In this document: in pieces, positions 23,813 through 32,432 of the stretch
How positions within the stretch are numbered: position 1 is the stretch's first letter
Layout: each line of letters starts with the position of its first letter
Assembly (NCBI RefSeq): GCF_002761755.1
Contig: NZ_PEOG01000057.1
Span: 1-38,323 of the forward strand
DNA: 38,323 bases
Origin: Roseateles chitinivorans
Lineage (GTDB): Bacteria; Pseudomonadota; Gammaproteobacteria; Burkholderiales; Burkholderiaceae_C
Reading direction: 5' to 3'
Program-made: the position numbers and the translations under genes
The notes under the pieces: model-generated
Told to the model about the DNA's origin: nothing
The model's database searches: none
The model's input: the letters and a program-made list of their open reading frames with translations, nothing else

Positions 23813-23848
23813 GGCGGGCCCGTCGCGGGCCCGCCTCCCGCCGGGAGG
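23813..23848. terminator. GC-rich hairpins between convergent genes
   Basis: A perfect 10-bp inverted repeat (GGCGGGCCCG, TCG loop) spans 23813-23835. A second dyad, CCTCCC-GCC-GGGAGG, spans 23834-23848 and continues into further dyads to about 23857. They sit between the hemerythrin and DUF421 stops. No T-tract follows, so the termination role in either direction is inferred from position and strength. Confidence 0.6.
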
Positions 23849-23864
23849 CGGCCTCCCGGCCGGG

Positions 23865-24326
23865 TCACTTCTTCTGGACGATGCTGATGCTGCCGTCGCT
23901 CTCGAGGATGGCGATCTTGACGTCGGACAGCGAGCAATCCGCCTCGCGCAGCGCCTTCTCGACATCCAGTTCGCCGAGCCGATGCCGGCGGATCACGTCG
24001 TGGAACCACTGGCCATCGCGGCCGATCAGCACCGGCGATCCCTCCAGCAGCCGCTCGATGCGCCGGCTCCGCGAGCCGAAGAACCCCATCAGGCCGTTCA
24101 TCACGATCAGCGCAGCCGCCACGATCCAGGCGCCGGTCACCGATTCCTCGCCGCCGCTCAGGCCATTGCTGACGGCCTCGCTCAGCAGCATGACCACCAG
24201 CAGGTCGAAGGGTGTGAACTGGCCCACCGTGCGCTTGCCCGACAGCCGCACCATCACCAGCAGCGCGAAGTAGATCAGCGCCGCCCGCGCCAGCAGTTCC
24301 CAGGGGCTGACTTGCAGATCGAACAT
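23865..24326 (-). CDS. DUF421 (YetF-type) membrane protein
   Basis: A 153-residue inner-membrane protein of the DUF421/YetF family. Three hydrophobic segments occupy the first 85 residues, with the family motif VRLSGKRTVGQFTPFDLLV between the first and second and LMGFFGSRSRRIERLLEG after the third. The cytoplasmic part continues VLIGRDGQW and ends with ALREADCSLSDVKIAILESD. The molecular function of the family is unknown; members recur near stress and envelope genes. ATG 24326 starts just before the first helix; a start at 24374 would add 16 residues. Confidence 0.87.
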   Translation of the reverse strand: MFDLQVSPWELLARAALIYFALLVMVRLSGKRTVGQFTPFDLLVVMLLSEAVSNGLSGGEESVTGAWIVAAALIVMNGLMGFFGSRSRRIERLLEGSPVLIGRDGQWFHDVIRRHRLGELDVEKALREADCSLSDVKIAILESDGSISIVQKK

Positions 24327-24568
24327 GAATCCATCGCTCCGGAAGCGCCTTTCGGCGACACCTCGCCGAGGCAAGGCGGGTGCCCGAGATGGCCTTCGGC
24401 GGCATCGACATGCTTCCTTGCCGTCAACACGTCGGCAGCGAATGCCGACCCGCGTCGCCGCGCTCGGATCGGGCGTGCCGGTCCCCTTGGAGGGTTGCGC
24501 GCGCGGCGGGCCCTGCGGTTGCCGGAATCGGCGAGAACCCCGCTGTCATCGATGAAGAAAGGCTTTCC

Positions 24569-25747
24569 ATGCTCGCTCTGACCTACCACGGCGCTCACGA
24601 CGTGCGTGTCGAGACGGTGCCCGATCCGGTGCTCGCCGCCGACGACGACATCCTGCTGCGCGTCACCGCCACCGCGATCTGCGGTTCCGACCTGCACATC
24701 TACCGGGGCAAGATCCCCGACATGAAGGACGGCGACATCCTCGGCCATGAGTTCATGGGCGTGGTGGAGGAGGTCGGCCGCGGGGTGACCCGGTTGCGGC
24801 GCGGCGACCGGGTGGTCGTGCCCTTCACCATCTCCTGCGGCGACTGCTTCTTCTGCGGCCGCAAGCTGTTCGCCGCCTGCGAGAACACCAACCCCGGCCG
24901 CGGCGCGATCCTGAACAAGAAGGACATCCGGGCCGGAGCGGGCCTGTTCGGCTACAGCCATCTGTACGGCGGTTACCCCGGCGGCCAGGCGCAGTACGTC
25001 CGGGTGCCCAAGGCCAACGTCGGCCCGCTGGTGATCCCCGACACGCAGTTGAGCGACGAGCAGGTGCTCTTCCTCTCCGACATCCTGCCCACCGGCTACC
25101 AGGCGGCGCTGAACGCGCAGGTGACGGCGGGCTCGACGATCGCGATCTTCGGCGCCGGGCCGGTCGGCATGATGGCGGCGGCCAGCGCCCGGCTGCTCGG
25201 CGCCGAGCGCATCTTCATGGTGGACCACCATCCGTACCGGCTGGCCTTCGCCAAGGAGACCTACGGCGTGCTGCCGATCGACTTCGACCAGATCGACGAT
25301 CCGGCGGCCTTCATCATCGAGCAGACCGACCACCGCGGCGTCGACGCGTCGATCGACGCGGTCGGCTTCGAGGCCAAGGGCAGCACGGTGGAGACGGTGC
25401 TGTCCACGCTCAAGCTCGAGGGCTCCAGCGGCACCTCGCTGCGCTGGGCGATCGCGGCCACCCGCCGCGGCGGCATCGTCAGCGTGCCCGGCGTCTATGC
25501 GGGCTTCATCCACGGCTTCCTGTTCGGCGACGCCTTCGAGAAGGGGCTGAGCTTCACCAGCGGCCAGACGCATGCCCAGCGCTTCATGCCCGAGCTGCTG
25601 CGCCACATCGAGCGCGGCGAGCTCAAGCCGGACCTGATCGTCAGCCACCGGCTGCCGCTGGTGGAGGCCGCGCGCGGCTACGAGATCTTCAACAAGAAGG
25701 AAGAGGACTGCCGCAAGGTGGTGCTGACGCCGTTCGGGCTCAGCTGA
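24569..25747 (+). CDS. Zinc-dependent alcohol dehydrogenase (MDR superfamily)
   Basis: A 392-residue medium-chain dehydrogenase. The catalytic zinc ligands are Cys38 (AICGSDLH), His60 and Glu61 (LGHEFMG). The structural zinc Cys set is in SCGDCFFCGRKLFAAC. The NAD site is FGAGPVGMMAAASARLLG, with Asp in FMVDHHPYRL. The GYSHLYGGYPGGQAQYVRVP loop and the long insert place it with the COG1063 group that includes glutathione-independent formaldehyde dehydrogenases, though the substrate is not certain. AAAGG precedes ATG 24569. The SDR gene follows after 37 bp on the same strand and is probably co-transcribed. Confidence 0.9.
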   Translation: MLALTYHGAHDVRVETVPDPVLAADDDILLRVTATAICGSDLHIYRGKIPDMKDGDILGHEFMGVVEEVGRGVTRLRRGDRVVVPFTISCGDCFFCGRKLFAACENTNPGRGAILNKKDIRAGAGLFGYSHLYGGYPGGQAQYVRVPKANVGPLVIPDTQLSDEQVLFLSDILPTGYQAALNAQVTAGSTIAIFGAGPVGMMAAASARLLGAERIFMVDHHPYRLAFAKETYGVLPIDFDQIDDPAAFIIEQTDHRGVDASIDAVGFEAKGSTVETVLSTLKLEGSSGTSLRWAIAATRRGGIVSVPGVYAGFIHGFLFGDAFEKGLSFTSGQTHAQRFMPELLRHIERGELKPDLIVSHRLPLVEAARGYEIFNKKEEDCRKVVLTPFGLS

Positions 25748-25784
25748 GCTGTCTTCCTCTCCCCACCCTCCCAAGGAGTTCCTG

Positions 25785-26567
25785 ATGAACGACACCTCCG
25801 GACGGCCGCTGGCCGTCGTGACCGGCGCGTCCAGCGGCATCGGCCGCGAGCTCGCGCTGGAATGCGCCCGCCATGGCTATGACCTGCTGATCGCTGCGGA
25901 TCGGCCGCTGGCCGAGACCGTCGCCGCCTGCCAGGCGGAAGGGGCCCAGGTGCAGGCGATCGAGGCCGACCTGGCGACGCCCGGCGGCGTGGACGCGCTT
26001 CACGCGGCGCTGGCCGCGCGACCGGTCGACGCGCTGCTGGCCAATGCCGGCCATGGCCTGGGGCACGCCTTCCTGGACCAGGACTTCAACGCGGTGCGGC
26101 ATGTCATCGACACCAACATCACCGGCACCCTCGACCTGATCCAGCGCGTGGGACGGGCGATGCGGGACCGCAATGCCGGCAAGATCCTGATCACCGGCTC
26201 GATCGCCGGCCTGATGCCGGGGACCTTCCAGGCGGTCTACAACGGCACCAAGGCCTTCATCGATTCCTTCGCCTATGCGCTGCGCAACGAGCTGAAGGAC
26301 ACCAACGTGTCGGTCACGGTGCTGATGCCGGGGCCCACGGACACCGAGTTCTTCGAGCGCGCCGAGCTGACGGACACCAAGGTCGGGACGCAGCGCAAGC
26401 AGCCGCCGGAGGAGGTCGCGAAGACCGGCTACGAGGCCATGGAGGACGGCGAGAGCGCGGTGGTGGCCGGCTGGAAGAACAAGCTGCAGGCGGTGCTGGC
26501 CAACGTGACCCCGGCGGAGGTGCTGGCCGAGCAGCACCGGCGGATGGCGGAGCCGGGGAAGGCGTGA
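25785..26567 (+). CDS. Short-chain dehydrogenase/reductase
   Basis: A 260-residue classical SDR with TGASSGIG (about residues 14-21), LLANAGHG, the catalytic Ser in ITGSIAG and Tyr/Lys in YNGTKAF. The C-terminus EVLAEQHRRMAEPGK is typical of a subgroup found beside zinc alcohol dehydrogenases in soil proteobacteria. AAGGAG precedes ATG 25785. The pair with the upstream dehydrogenase suggests a shared stress or detoxification role, but the substrate is unknown. Confidence 0.88.
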   Translation: MNDTSGRPLAVVTGASSGIGRELALECARHGYDLLIAADRPLAETVAACQAEGAQVQAIEADLATPGGVDALHAALAARPVDALLANAGHGLGHAFLDQDFNAVRHVIDTNITGTLDLIQRVGRAMRDRNAGKILITGSIAGLMPGTFQAVYNGTKAFIDSFAYALRNELKDTNVSVTVLMPGPTDTEFFERAELTDTKVGTQRKQPPEEVAKTGYEAMEDGESAVVAGWKNKLQAVLANVTPAEVLAEQHRRMAEPGKA

Positions 26568-26657
26568 GGGCTGGTCTGGCGGGGGCTGACGCGGGGCGTC
26601 GATTGCCGTGCGCGAAGCGCATGCCGCATGCGGTCGAGGCCGTGGCAGGCGCGCGAG

Positions 26658-26704
26658 CCGGAGGGCGCGGGGTATAGACTGCCCCGCATCGTCGCGCCCT
26701 CCGG
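26658..26704. promoter_or_regulatory. Nested inverted repeat upstream of the formaldehyde dehydrogenase gene
   Basis: A perfect 12-bp inverted repeat (CCGGAGGGCGCG at 26658-26669, CGCGCCCTCCGG at 26693-26704) encloses a second dyad, GCGGGG at 26667-26672 and CCCCGC at 26682-26687. Between the inner arms lies GTATAGACT, which could be a -10 element. The position, 37-83 bp ahead of the start codon, suits an operator or a leader hairpin, and might equally terminate transcription from the upstream SDR gene. Confidence 0.5.
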
Positions 26705-26740
26705 GGCGCGTCCTCATTCCGTCCCTCCGAAAGGCCCCCA

Positions 26741-27850
26741 ATGAAATCCCGTGCCGCCGTCGCCTTCGCAGCCGGCCAGCCGCTGCAGATCGTCGAGATC
26801 GACGTCGAGCCGCCCCGCAAGGGCGAGGTGCTGGTGAAAATCACCCACACCGGCGTCTGCCACACCGACGCGTTCACCCTCAGCGGCGACGATCCGGAAG
26901 GACTGTTCCCTGCGGTGCTGGGCCATGAGGGCGCAGGCATCGTCGTCGAGGTGGGCGAGGGCGTCACCAGCGTCAAGCCCGGCGACCACGTCATCCCGCT
27001 CTACACCGCCGAATGCGGCGAGTGCCTGTTCTGCAAGTCCGGCAAGACCAACCTGTGCGTCGCCGTGCGCGCGACCCAGGGCAAGGGCGTGATGCCCGAC
27101 GGCACGACGCGGTTCTCCTACCAGGGGCAACCGGTCTATCACTACATGGGCTGCTCGACCTTCAGCGAGTACACGGTGGTGGCCGAGGTGTCGCTGGCCA
27201 AGGTCCATCCGGACGCGAATCCGGAGCAGGTGTGCCTGCTTGGCTGCGGCGTGACGACGGGCCTGGGTGCGGTGAAGAACACCGCCAAGGTGCAGCCGGG
27301 CGATTCGGTGGCGGTGTTCGGGCTGGGCGGCATCGGGCTGGCGGTGATCCAGGGCGCGAAGCTGGCGCAGGCCGGCCGCATCATCGCGATCGACACCAAT
27401 CCGTCCAAGTTCGAGCTGGCCCGGGTCTTCGGCGCGACCGACTGCGTGAATCCGAAGGACCACGACAAGCCGATCCAGCAGGTCATCGTCGAGATGACCG
27501 GATGGGGCGTCGATCATTCCTTCGAATGCATCGGCAACGTCAACGTGATGCGCGCGGCGCTGGAGTGCGCGCATCGCGGCTGGGGCCAGTCCATCGTCAT
27601 CGGCGTCGCGGGCGCGGGGCAGGAGATCTCGACACGCCCCTTCCAGCTGGTGACCGGCCGGACCTGGAAGGGCACGGCCTTCGGCGGCGTCAAGGGCCGC
27701 TCGCAGCTGCCCGGCATGGTGGAGGAGGCGATGCGCGGCGACATCCAGCTCGCGCCCTTCGTCACCCACACGATGCCGCTGACCGGCATCAACGAGGCTT
27801 TCGACCTGATGCACGAGGGCAAATCGATTCGCTCGGTCGTGCACTACTGA
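26741..27850 (+). CDS. frmA: S-(hydroxymethyl)glutathione dehydrogenase (class III alcohol dehydrogenase)
   Basis: A 369-residue class III alcohol dehydrogenase that oxidises S-hydroxymethylglutathione (formaldehyde plus glutathione) and can reduce S-nitrosoglutathione. Catalytic zinc ligands Cys40 (GVCHTDAF), His62 and Glu63 (LGHEGAG) are present. Structural zinc Cys residues are in ECGECLFCKSGKTNLC. The NAD site is FGLGGIGLAVIQGAKLA, and the end is KSIRSVVHY, as in FrmA. AAAGG precedes ATG 26741. No FrmR-type repressor or esterase gene (frmB) is adjacent. Confidence 0.95.
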   Translation: MKSRAAVAFAAGQPLQIVEIDVEPPRKGEVLVKITHTGVCHTDAFTLSGDDPEGLFPAVLGHEGAGIVVEVGEGVTSVKPGDHVIPLYTAECGECLFCKSGKTNLCVAVRATQGKGVMPDGTTRFSYQGQPVYHYMGCSTFSEYTVVAEVSLAKVHPDANPEQVCLLGCGVTTGLGAVKNTAKVQPGDSVAVFGLGGIGLAVIQGAKLAQAGRIIAIDTNPSKFELARVFGATDCVNPKDHDKPIQQVIVEMTGWGVDHSFECIGNVNVMRAALECAHRGWGQSIVIGVAGAGQEISTRPFQLVTGRTWKGTAFGGVKGRSQLPGMVEEAMRGDIQLAPFVTHTMPLTGINEAFDLMHEGKSIRSVVHY

Positions 27851-27858
27851 TCGGGGGC

Positions 27859-27889
27859 GACCCGCCGGCCCGCGCCGCGGCCGGCGGTC
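27859..27889. terminator. GC hairpin between convergent genes
   Basis: A near-perfect hairpin pairs GACcCGCCGGCC (27859-27870, one bulged C) with GGCCGGCGGTC (27879-27889). It sits nine bases after the frmA stop and ahead of the DUF533 gene stop on the other strand. No T-tract follows. Confidence 0.55.
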
Positions 27890-27904
27890 GGCGCGGCACG
27901 ACGG

Positions 27905-28684
27905 CTACGACTGCAGCGCCTGCGCCTCGAGCTGCGCCTTCAGGCCGTCGGGCAGCTTCAGCTGCCGGGCCAGTTCGTCCAGGTAGGCGCGTTCCATGAA
28001 GCTGGTCTCGTCGACCATCAGCAGGCTCGCCAGGTACATCTCGGACGCGATCTCCGGCGTCGTGGCCGCCTGTGCCACGGTGGCCGGATCGAGCGGCTGG
28101 CGCAGCGCCTCCTCGTGCCAGCGGCGCACCTCGGGATCGCCGTCCAGGCTGGCCAGTTCGTTCTCGATCAACTCGCGCTCGCGCTCGTCGAGATGACCGT
28201 CGGCCTTGGCCGCGGCAACCATCGCCAGCAGCACGGCACGACTGTGCTGCTCCGCCTCGGCCGGCGGCACCCGGTCCAAGGTGCGCGGCTCGCTGGCCAC
28301 GGCGCCCGGCGTCCACGTCGCCGAGCCGGTCGTCCCGCCGGTTCGTGCGGTTCCGGCCATGCCGCCCGACGCACTGGCCCCCTGGGCCTGCTGCTGCGCC
28401 TGCCAGCTGGTGTAGGCCTTGTAGGCCATCAGCCCGAGCGCCGCGATGCTGCCGTACTTCAAGGCCTTGCCGCCATAGCTGCGGCCGCGCTTGCTGCCCA
28501 GCAGCGCGCCCAGCACGCCGGCCGCGCCGGCACCGGCGCCGAGCCTGCCCAGCCCGCCGAGGTTGGCCAGGTCGCCCAGGCTGCCCAGACCGCCCGAAGC
28601 CCCACGGCCCATGCCGCCGCCGCGGCCTTCGAGCAGATCCCGGCCGGATCTCAGCAGTTGGTCCAGAAGTCCATGTGCGCTCAT
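27905..28684 (-). CDS. DUF533 (YebE/TerB-like) protein
   Basis: A 259-residue protein. The N-terminal HGLLDQLLRSGRDLLEG and a Gly/Leu-rich stretch lead to LLGSKRGRSYGGKALKYG and a hydrophobic segment, SIAALGLMAYKAYTSW, the pattern of DUF533 proteins such as YebE. A linker rich in Ala/Gly/Thr follows, then a TerB-like helical domain (VLLAMVAAAKADGHLDERERELIENEL, quoted in pieces: AMVAAAKADGHLDERERE). YebE-type genes respond to envelope stress in enterics, but the function is unknown. ATG 28684 has AAGGGG upstream. Confidence 0.87.
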   Translation of the reverse strand: MSAHGLLDQLLRSGRDLLEGRGGGMGRGASGGLGSLGDLANLGGLGRLGAGAGAAGVLGALLGSKRGRSYGGKALKYGSIAALGLMAYKAYTSWQAQQQAQGASASGGMAGTARTGGTTGSATWTPGAVASEPRTLDRVPPAEAEQHSRAVLLAMVAAAKADGHLDERERELIENELASLDGDPEVRRWHEEALRQPLDPATVAQAATTPEIASEMYLASLLMVDETSFMERAYLDELARQLKLPDGLKAQLEAQALQS

Positions 28685-28828
28685 CGTCTGCCCCTTGTCA
28701 TGTGAAGCGAAAGCGTGCCAGTTGAGGCCGGTTCCCGGCATCCCCAAGACCCCATGGGGCTGAGGGCGACGACGGGCCGGCGGTCTTGATCCTCGCGGCC
28801 GTCGATGCTAGGCCATGCCGTCGTCCCT

Positions 28829-29035
28829 TCAACGGGTCTCGCGCCAGCCCAGCACCCGGGCCGGCAGGAACAGGATGGCCTTGAGCAAGGCGAAGACCGC
28901 CTCGACGCTGAGGCCGATCAGCCGGAACGGCAGCGTCAGCAGCCACACGAGCGGCCACATCACCAGTGCCAGCAAGGCCAGCGGCCAGCACAGCACGAAC
29001 AGGACCAGCCAGAGCAGCAAACCGAAGAAACCCAT
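28829..29035 (-). CDS. Small hydrophobic membrane protein
   Basis: A 68-residue protein that is hydrophobic for most of its length. It has two or three predicted membrane segments (about residues 2-36 and 43-60), many Leu and Trp, and a short basic end (ARVLGWRETR). AAGGAG lies seven to twelve bases before ATG 29035, which strongly supports translation. No family name is recognised. It is 144 bp upstream of the DUF533 gene on the same strand. Confidence 0.72.
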   Translation of the reverse strand: MGFFGLLLWLVLFVLCWPLALLALVMWPLVWLLTLPFRLIGLSVEAVFALLKAILFLPARVLGWRETR

Positions 29036-29143
29036 GACGCACTCCTTGATCGGGACGCCGCGTCCGGTCGACGCGGCAGGGCGGCACCATAGCGCCGGCG
29101 GCCGATCGACGTGCCCGTCGCGCGACAGACGGGCACATCGGGC

Positions 29144-30109
29144 TCATGGACTGCCGGAGCGCGCCGCGAAAGCCTGCGCCAGGTGCGCAACGAACTGCCG
29201 CACCCGTGCGGTTCCCTGGACACGCTGCGGATAGACGGCATAGATGTCGGCATCCGGCGTCTCCCAGTCGGGCAGCACCTGCACCAGCCGCCCGCTGGCG
29301 AGGAAGCGGGCGATGTCCCATTCCGCGCGCATCAGGATGCCGTGGCCGTCGAGCGCCCAGTTCACCGCGATCTCGCCGTCGTTGGTGGTCAGCGCGCCGC
29401 GCGTCTTCACCGCCTCGGTCACCGTCTTGCGGCCGCGTCGCGCGCTCAGCCGCCACAGCCCGTAGGCCTCCTCGCCCTGGCGGATGCCGATGCAGTCGTG
29501 ACGCACCAGTTCGGCCGGCGTCTTCGGCGCCCCATGCCGGGCCAGATAGGCCGGCGAGGCGCACAGCAGCCGGCGGTTGGACGCGATCCGCCTTGCGATG
29601 ACCCGCGCATCGGGCGGCGGGCCGAAACGGATGCAGACATCGAAGGCGTCCTCGTGCAGCGGCGGCGGATTGACCGACAGCTGCAGCTGCACCTGCAGCT
29701 TCGGATGCTGGCGCACGAAACCCGAGATCAGCGGCGCGATGTGCGTGCGGCCGAAGCCCAGCGTCGCGTTCACCCGCAGCAGGCCGCTCGCGGTCCCGCC
29801 GCTGGCGCTGAGCAGCTCCTGCAGGTCGTCGATCGCGGCCAGGATGCGCCGCGCATGGTCCAGGTAGAGCTCACCCTCCGGGGTCAGGCTCATGCGCCGC
29901 GTCGTGCGGCTCAGCAGCGCGGTGCCGATCCGGCCCTCCATCTGGGTCAGGTGCTTGCTGACCGCGGCGGTGGAGATGCCGAGCTCGCGCGCGGCCGCGC
30001 TGAGGCTGCCGGCACTGCACAGCGTCGAGAAGAAGCTCAGGTCCGCCGGCGCGATCGCCGCTGCGGCTGTCGCGACGGATGCCCCGCGCGACCGGGTCTT
30101 TGACGCCAT
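29144..30109 (-). CDS. LysR-family transcriptional regulator
   Basis: A 321-residue regulator with an N-terminal winged helix-turn-helix (about residues 23-82: FFSTLCSAGSLSAAARELGI and STAAVSKHLTQME) and a LysR substrate-binding domain with LLRVNATLGFGRTHIAPLI and NWALDGHGILMRAEWD. The first 20 residues are Ala/Ser/Arg-rich. It resembles the DmlR group that controls D-malate/tartrate dehydrogenase genes, and it diverges from exactly such a gene across 142 bp. GGGAGA precedes ATG 30109. The effector is probably tartrate, malate or a similar hydroxy acid (inference). Confidence 0.9.
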   Translation of the reverse strand: MASKTRSRGASVATAAAAIAPADLSFFSTLCSAGSLSAAARELGISTAAVSKHLTQMEGRIGTALLSRTTRRMSLTPEGELYLDHARRILAAIDDLQELLSASGGTASGLLRVNATLGFGRTHIAPLISGFVRQHPKLQVQLQLSVNPPPLHEDAFDVCIRFGPPPDARVIARRIASNRRLLCASPAYLARHGAPKTPAELVRHDCIGIRQGEEAYGLWRLSARRGRKTVTEAVKTRGALTTNDGEIAVNWALDGHGILMRAEWDIARFLASGRLVQVLPDWETPDADIYAVYPQRVQGTARVRQFVAHLAQAFAARSGSP

Positions 30110-30204
30110 GCCGATCTCCCACCGATTGTTGAATCCAGGTTAAGGACGGCTTGAATGTAGCCGCGATCCGAGGCGCTCGCCGCTCCCTAGAGTCGGTCCC
30201 CCTG

Positions 30205-30220
30205 GGCCTCCCGAGAGGCC
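30205..30220 (+). promoter_or_regulatory. Short perfect hairpin in the dehydrogenase leader
   Basis: GGCCTC-CCGA-GAGGCC is a perfect 6-bp stem with a four-base loop, 31 bases before the dehydrogenase start codon. It may shape the leader RNA or be part of a LysR-controlled promoter. Two TTGAAT copies (30129-30134 and 30151-30156) lie farther upstream in the divergent region and may belong to regulator contacts. Confidence 0.4.
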
Positions 30221-30251
30221 GCCCGCGACACTCGACTGGAGACCCATTCCC

Positions 30252-31325
30252 ATGAAGACCTATCGCATCGCCACGATCCCCGGCGACGGCATCGGCAAGG
30301 AAGTCATTCCCGCCGGCCGCGAGGTGCTGGAGGCGCTTGCCGCCACGACCGACCGCTTCCGCTTCGACTTCGAGCACTTCGGCTGGGGCGGCGACTGGTA
30401 TCGCGCGCACGGCGAGATGATGCCGGCCGACGGCCTGGAGGCGCTGCGCGACAAGGACGCGATCCTGTTCGGCTCGGCCGGCGACCCGGACATCCCGGAC
30501 CACATCACGCTGTGGGGCTTGCGGCTGAAGATCTGCCAGGGCTTCGACCAGTACGCCAACGTGCGGCCGACCCGCATGCTGCCCGGCATCGACGCGCCGC
30601 TCAAGCGCTGCGGCCCGCGCGACCTGGATTGGGTGATCGTGCGTGAGAACTCGGAGGGGGAGTACGCCGGCGTCGGCGGGCGCGTCCACCAGGGCCATCC
30701 GATCGAGGCCGCCACGGATGTGTCCGTCATGACGCGCGCCGGCGTCGAGCGGATCATGCGCTTCGCCTTCAAGCTGGCGCAGTCCCGCCCGCGCAAGCTG
30801 CTGACGGTGATCACCAAGAGCAACGCGCAGCGCCATGCGATGGTCATGTGGGATGAGATCGCCGCGCAGGTCGCCGGTGAGTTCCCCGAGGTCACCTGGG
30901 GCAAGGAGCTGGTCGACGCCGCGACCGCGCGCATGGTCAACAAGCCGGCGACGCTGGACACCATCGTCGCGACCAACCTGCATGCGGACATCCTCAGCGA
31001 CCTGGCCGCCGCGCTTGCCGGCAGCCTGGGCATCGCGCCGACCGGCAACATCGACCCGGAACGTCGCTATCCATCGATGTTCGAGCCGATCCACGGCTCG
31101 GCCTTCGACATCATGGGTCGCGGCCTGGCGAATCCGATCGGCACCTTCTGGTCCGCGGTGATGCTGCTGGAACACCTGGGCGAGGACGAAGCCGCCCGGC
31201 GCCTGATGCGCGCCATCGAATCGGTGACCGCCGATCGGGCGCTGCACACCGGCGACCTTGGCGGCCAGGCGAAGACGAACGAGGTCACCGCCGCGGTGAT
31301 CGCCGCGCTGCGCCACGCCGCGTAG
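30252..31325 (+). CDS. ttuC: Tartrate dehydrogenase / D-malate dehydrogenase (decarboxylating)
   Basis: A 357-residue member of the isocitrate/isopropylmalate dehydrogenase fold, using NAD and a divalent metal to oxidise tartrate or decarboxylate D-malate. The sequence begins RIATIPGDGIGKEVIPAG. LFGSAGDPDIPDHITLWG and FDQYANVRPTRMLPG form the substrate pocket, VIVRENSEGEYAGVGGR follows, and LHADILSDLAAALAGSLGI carries the metal-binding Asp pair. The loop FEPIHGSAFDI binds NAD. Those features match TtuC/DmlA more than LeuB. GGAG precedes ATG 30252. The Bug receptor gene follows after 19 bp in the same direction, supporting a hydroxy-acid uptake and use operon. Confidence 0.9.
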   Translation: MKTYRIATIPGDGIGKEVIPAGREVLEALAATTDRFRFDFEHFGWGGDWYRAHGEMMPADGLEALRDKDAILFGSAGDPDIPDHITLWGLRLKICQGFDQYANVRPTRMLPGIDAPLKRCGPRDLDWVIVRENSEGEYAGVGGRVHQGHPIEAATDVSVMTRAGVERIMRFAFKLAQSRPRKLLTVITKSNAQRHAMVMWDEIAAQVAGEFPEVTWGKELVDAATARMVNKPATLDTIVATNLHADILSDLAAALAGSLGIAPTGNIDPERRYPSMFEPIHGSAFDIMGRGLANPIGTFWSAVMLLEHLGEDEAARRLMRAIESVTADRALHTGDLGGQAKTNEVTAAVIAALRHAA

Positions 31326-31344
31326 CCACGACCAGGAGACCCCC

Positions 31345-32349
31345 ATGAGCACCTCATCCTTCCAGCGCGCCCGGCGCGCGCTGATCGCCACCGCCGCCGG
31401 CCTGGCGGCCACCATCCCCGCGCTGGTCGCGGCGCCGGCCTTCGCCCAACCCTGGCCGGCCAAGCCGGTCACCCTGGTCGTGCCGTTCCCCGCCGGCGGC
31501 ACCACCGACGTGCTGGCCCGCGCGCTGGCGGAGAAGCTCCAGCAGAGCCTGGGCCAGCCGGTGATCGTCGAGAGCCGCCCCGGCGCCGGTGCGACGCTTG
31601 GCGCCGACTACGTCGCCAAGGCCAGGCCGGACGGCTACACGCTGCTGATCGGCGCGGTCCATCACACGATCGCGAGCAGCGTCTACAAGAAGCTGCCCTA
31701 CGACTTCCAGAAGGATTTCGTCCCGATCACCGGCCTCGCGCTCGTGCCCAATGTGCTGGTCGTCAACGCGGGCGCGACGCCGGCGAAGTCGGTGGCCGAA
31801 CTGGTCGCGGCGCTGAAGGCGCATCCGGGGCAGTGGAGCTACGGCTCCAACGGCAACGGCACCGCGCAGCACCTGATCGGCACCCAGTTCCAGAACGCCA
31901 CCGGCACCACGCTGCTGCATGTGCCCTACAAGGGCAGCGGCCCGCTCGCCACCGACCTGCTGGGCGCGCAGATCCAGATGTCCTTCGACACCATCACCCC
32001 GGTGCTGCCCCACATCAAGGCCGGCAAGCTGCGCGCGCTGGCGGTGACGACGGCCCGGCGCTCCAGCGCGTTGCCCGACGTGCCGACGCTGGAGGAGGCG
32101 GGCCTCAAGGGCTTCGACATCGGCACCTGGTTCGGCGTGCTCGCGCCGGCGGCGACGCCCAGGGACATCGTCGCCCGCTTGAACGCGGAGATGGTGAAGG
32201 TGATCCAGGCACCGGACTTCCGCAAGCGCATGGACGAGATCGGCGCCGAGCCGACAGGCGGCAGCAGCGAGCAGCTGGCTGCCCAGATCCGCAGCGAGAC
32301 CGGCAAGTTCGCGAAGCTGGTGAAGGAGGCGAACGTGCAGATCGAGTGA
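31345..32349 (+). CDS. Bug/TctC-family periplasmic solute receptor
   Basis: A 334-residue tripartite tricarboxylate transporter (TTT) receptor. A signal peptide with Arg-rich start and Ala-rich core ends near AFAQPWP (about residue 34). The mature part starts WPAKPVTLVVPFPAGGTTDV, the Bug signature, with GAGATLGADYVAKA, YGSNGNGTAQHL and HVPYKGSGPLATDLLG. Bug proteins bind carboxylates such as citrate, malate or tartrate. No TctA/TctB permease gene is present, as often in Burkholderiales, where receptors far outnumber permeases. GGAG precedes ATG 31345. Confidence 0.92.
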   Translation: MSTSSFQRARRALIATAAGLAATIPALVAAPAFAQPWPAKPVTLVVPFPAGGTTDVLARALAEKLQQSLGQPVIVESRPGAGATLGADYVAKARPDGYTLLIGAVHHTIASSVYKKLPYDFQKDFVPITGLALVPNVLVVNAGATPAKSVAELVAALKAHPGQWSYGSNGNGTAQHLIGTQFQNATGTTLLHVPYKGSGPLATDLLGAQIQMSFDTITPVLPHIKAGKLRALAVTTARRSSALPDVPTLEEAGLKGFDIGTWFGVLAPAATPRDIVARLNAEMVKVIQAPDFRKRMDEIGAEPTGGSSEQLAAQIRSETGKFAKLVKEANVQIE

Positions 32350-32432
32350 GCGGCTGGGGTTGGGTTGAGCTCCGGCGGTGCCCGAATGCGCGATCGCGTC
32401 AATAACTGAAGCGATCGTCGCCGAGATGGAGG

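Noticed and set aside
24569..27850. A dedicated methanol or formaldehyde oxidation island
   Set aside because: Only one gene (26741-27850) is clearly formaldehyde-specific. No methanol dehydrogenase, tetrahydromethanopterin or formate dehydrogenase genes are present.
28115..28705. Plus-strand frames opposite the DUF533 gene
   Set aside because: Ala/Arg/Gly-rich shadows with no ribosome site or domain.
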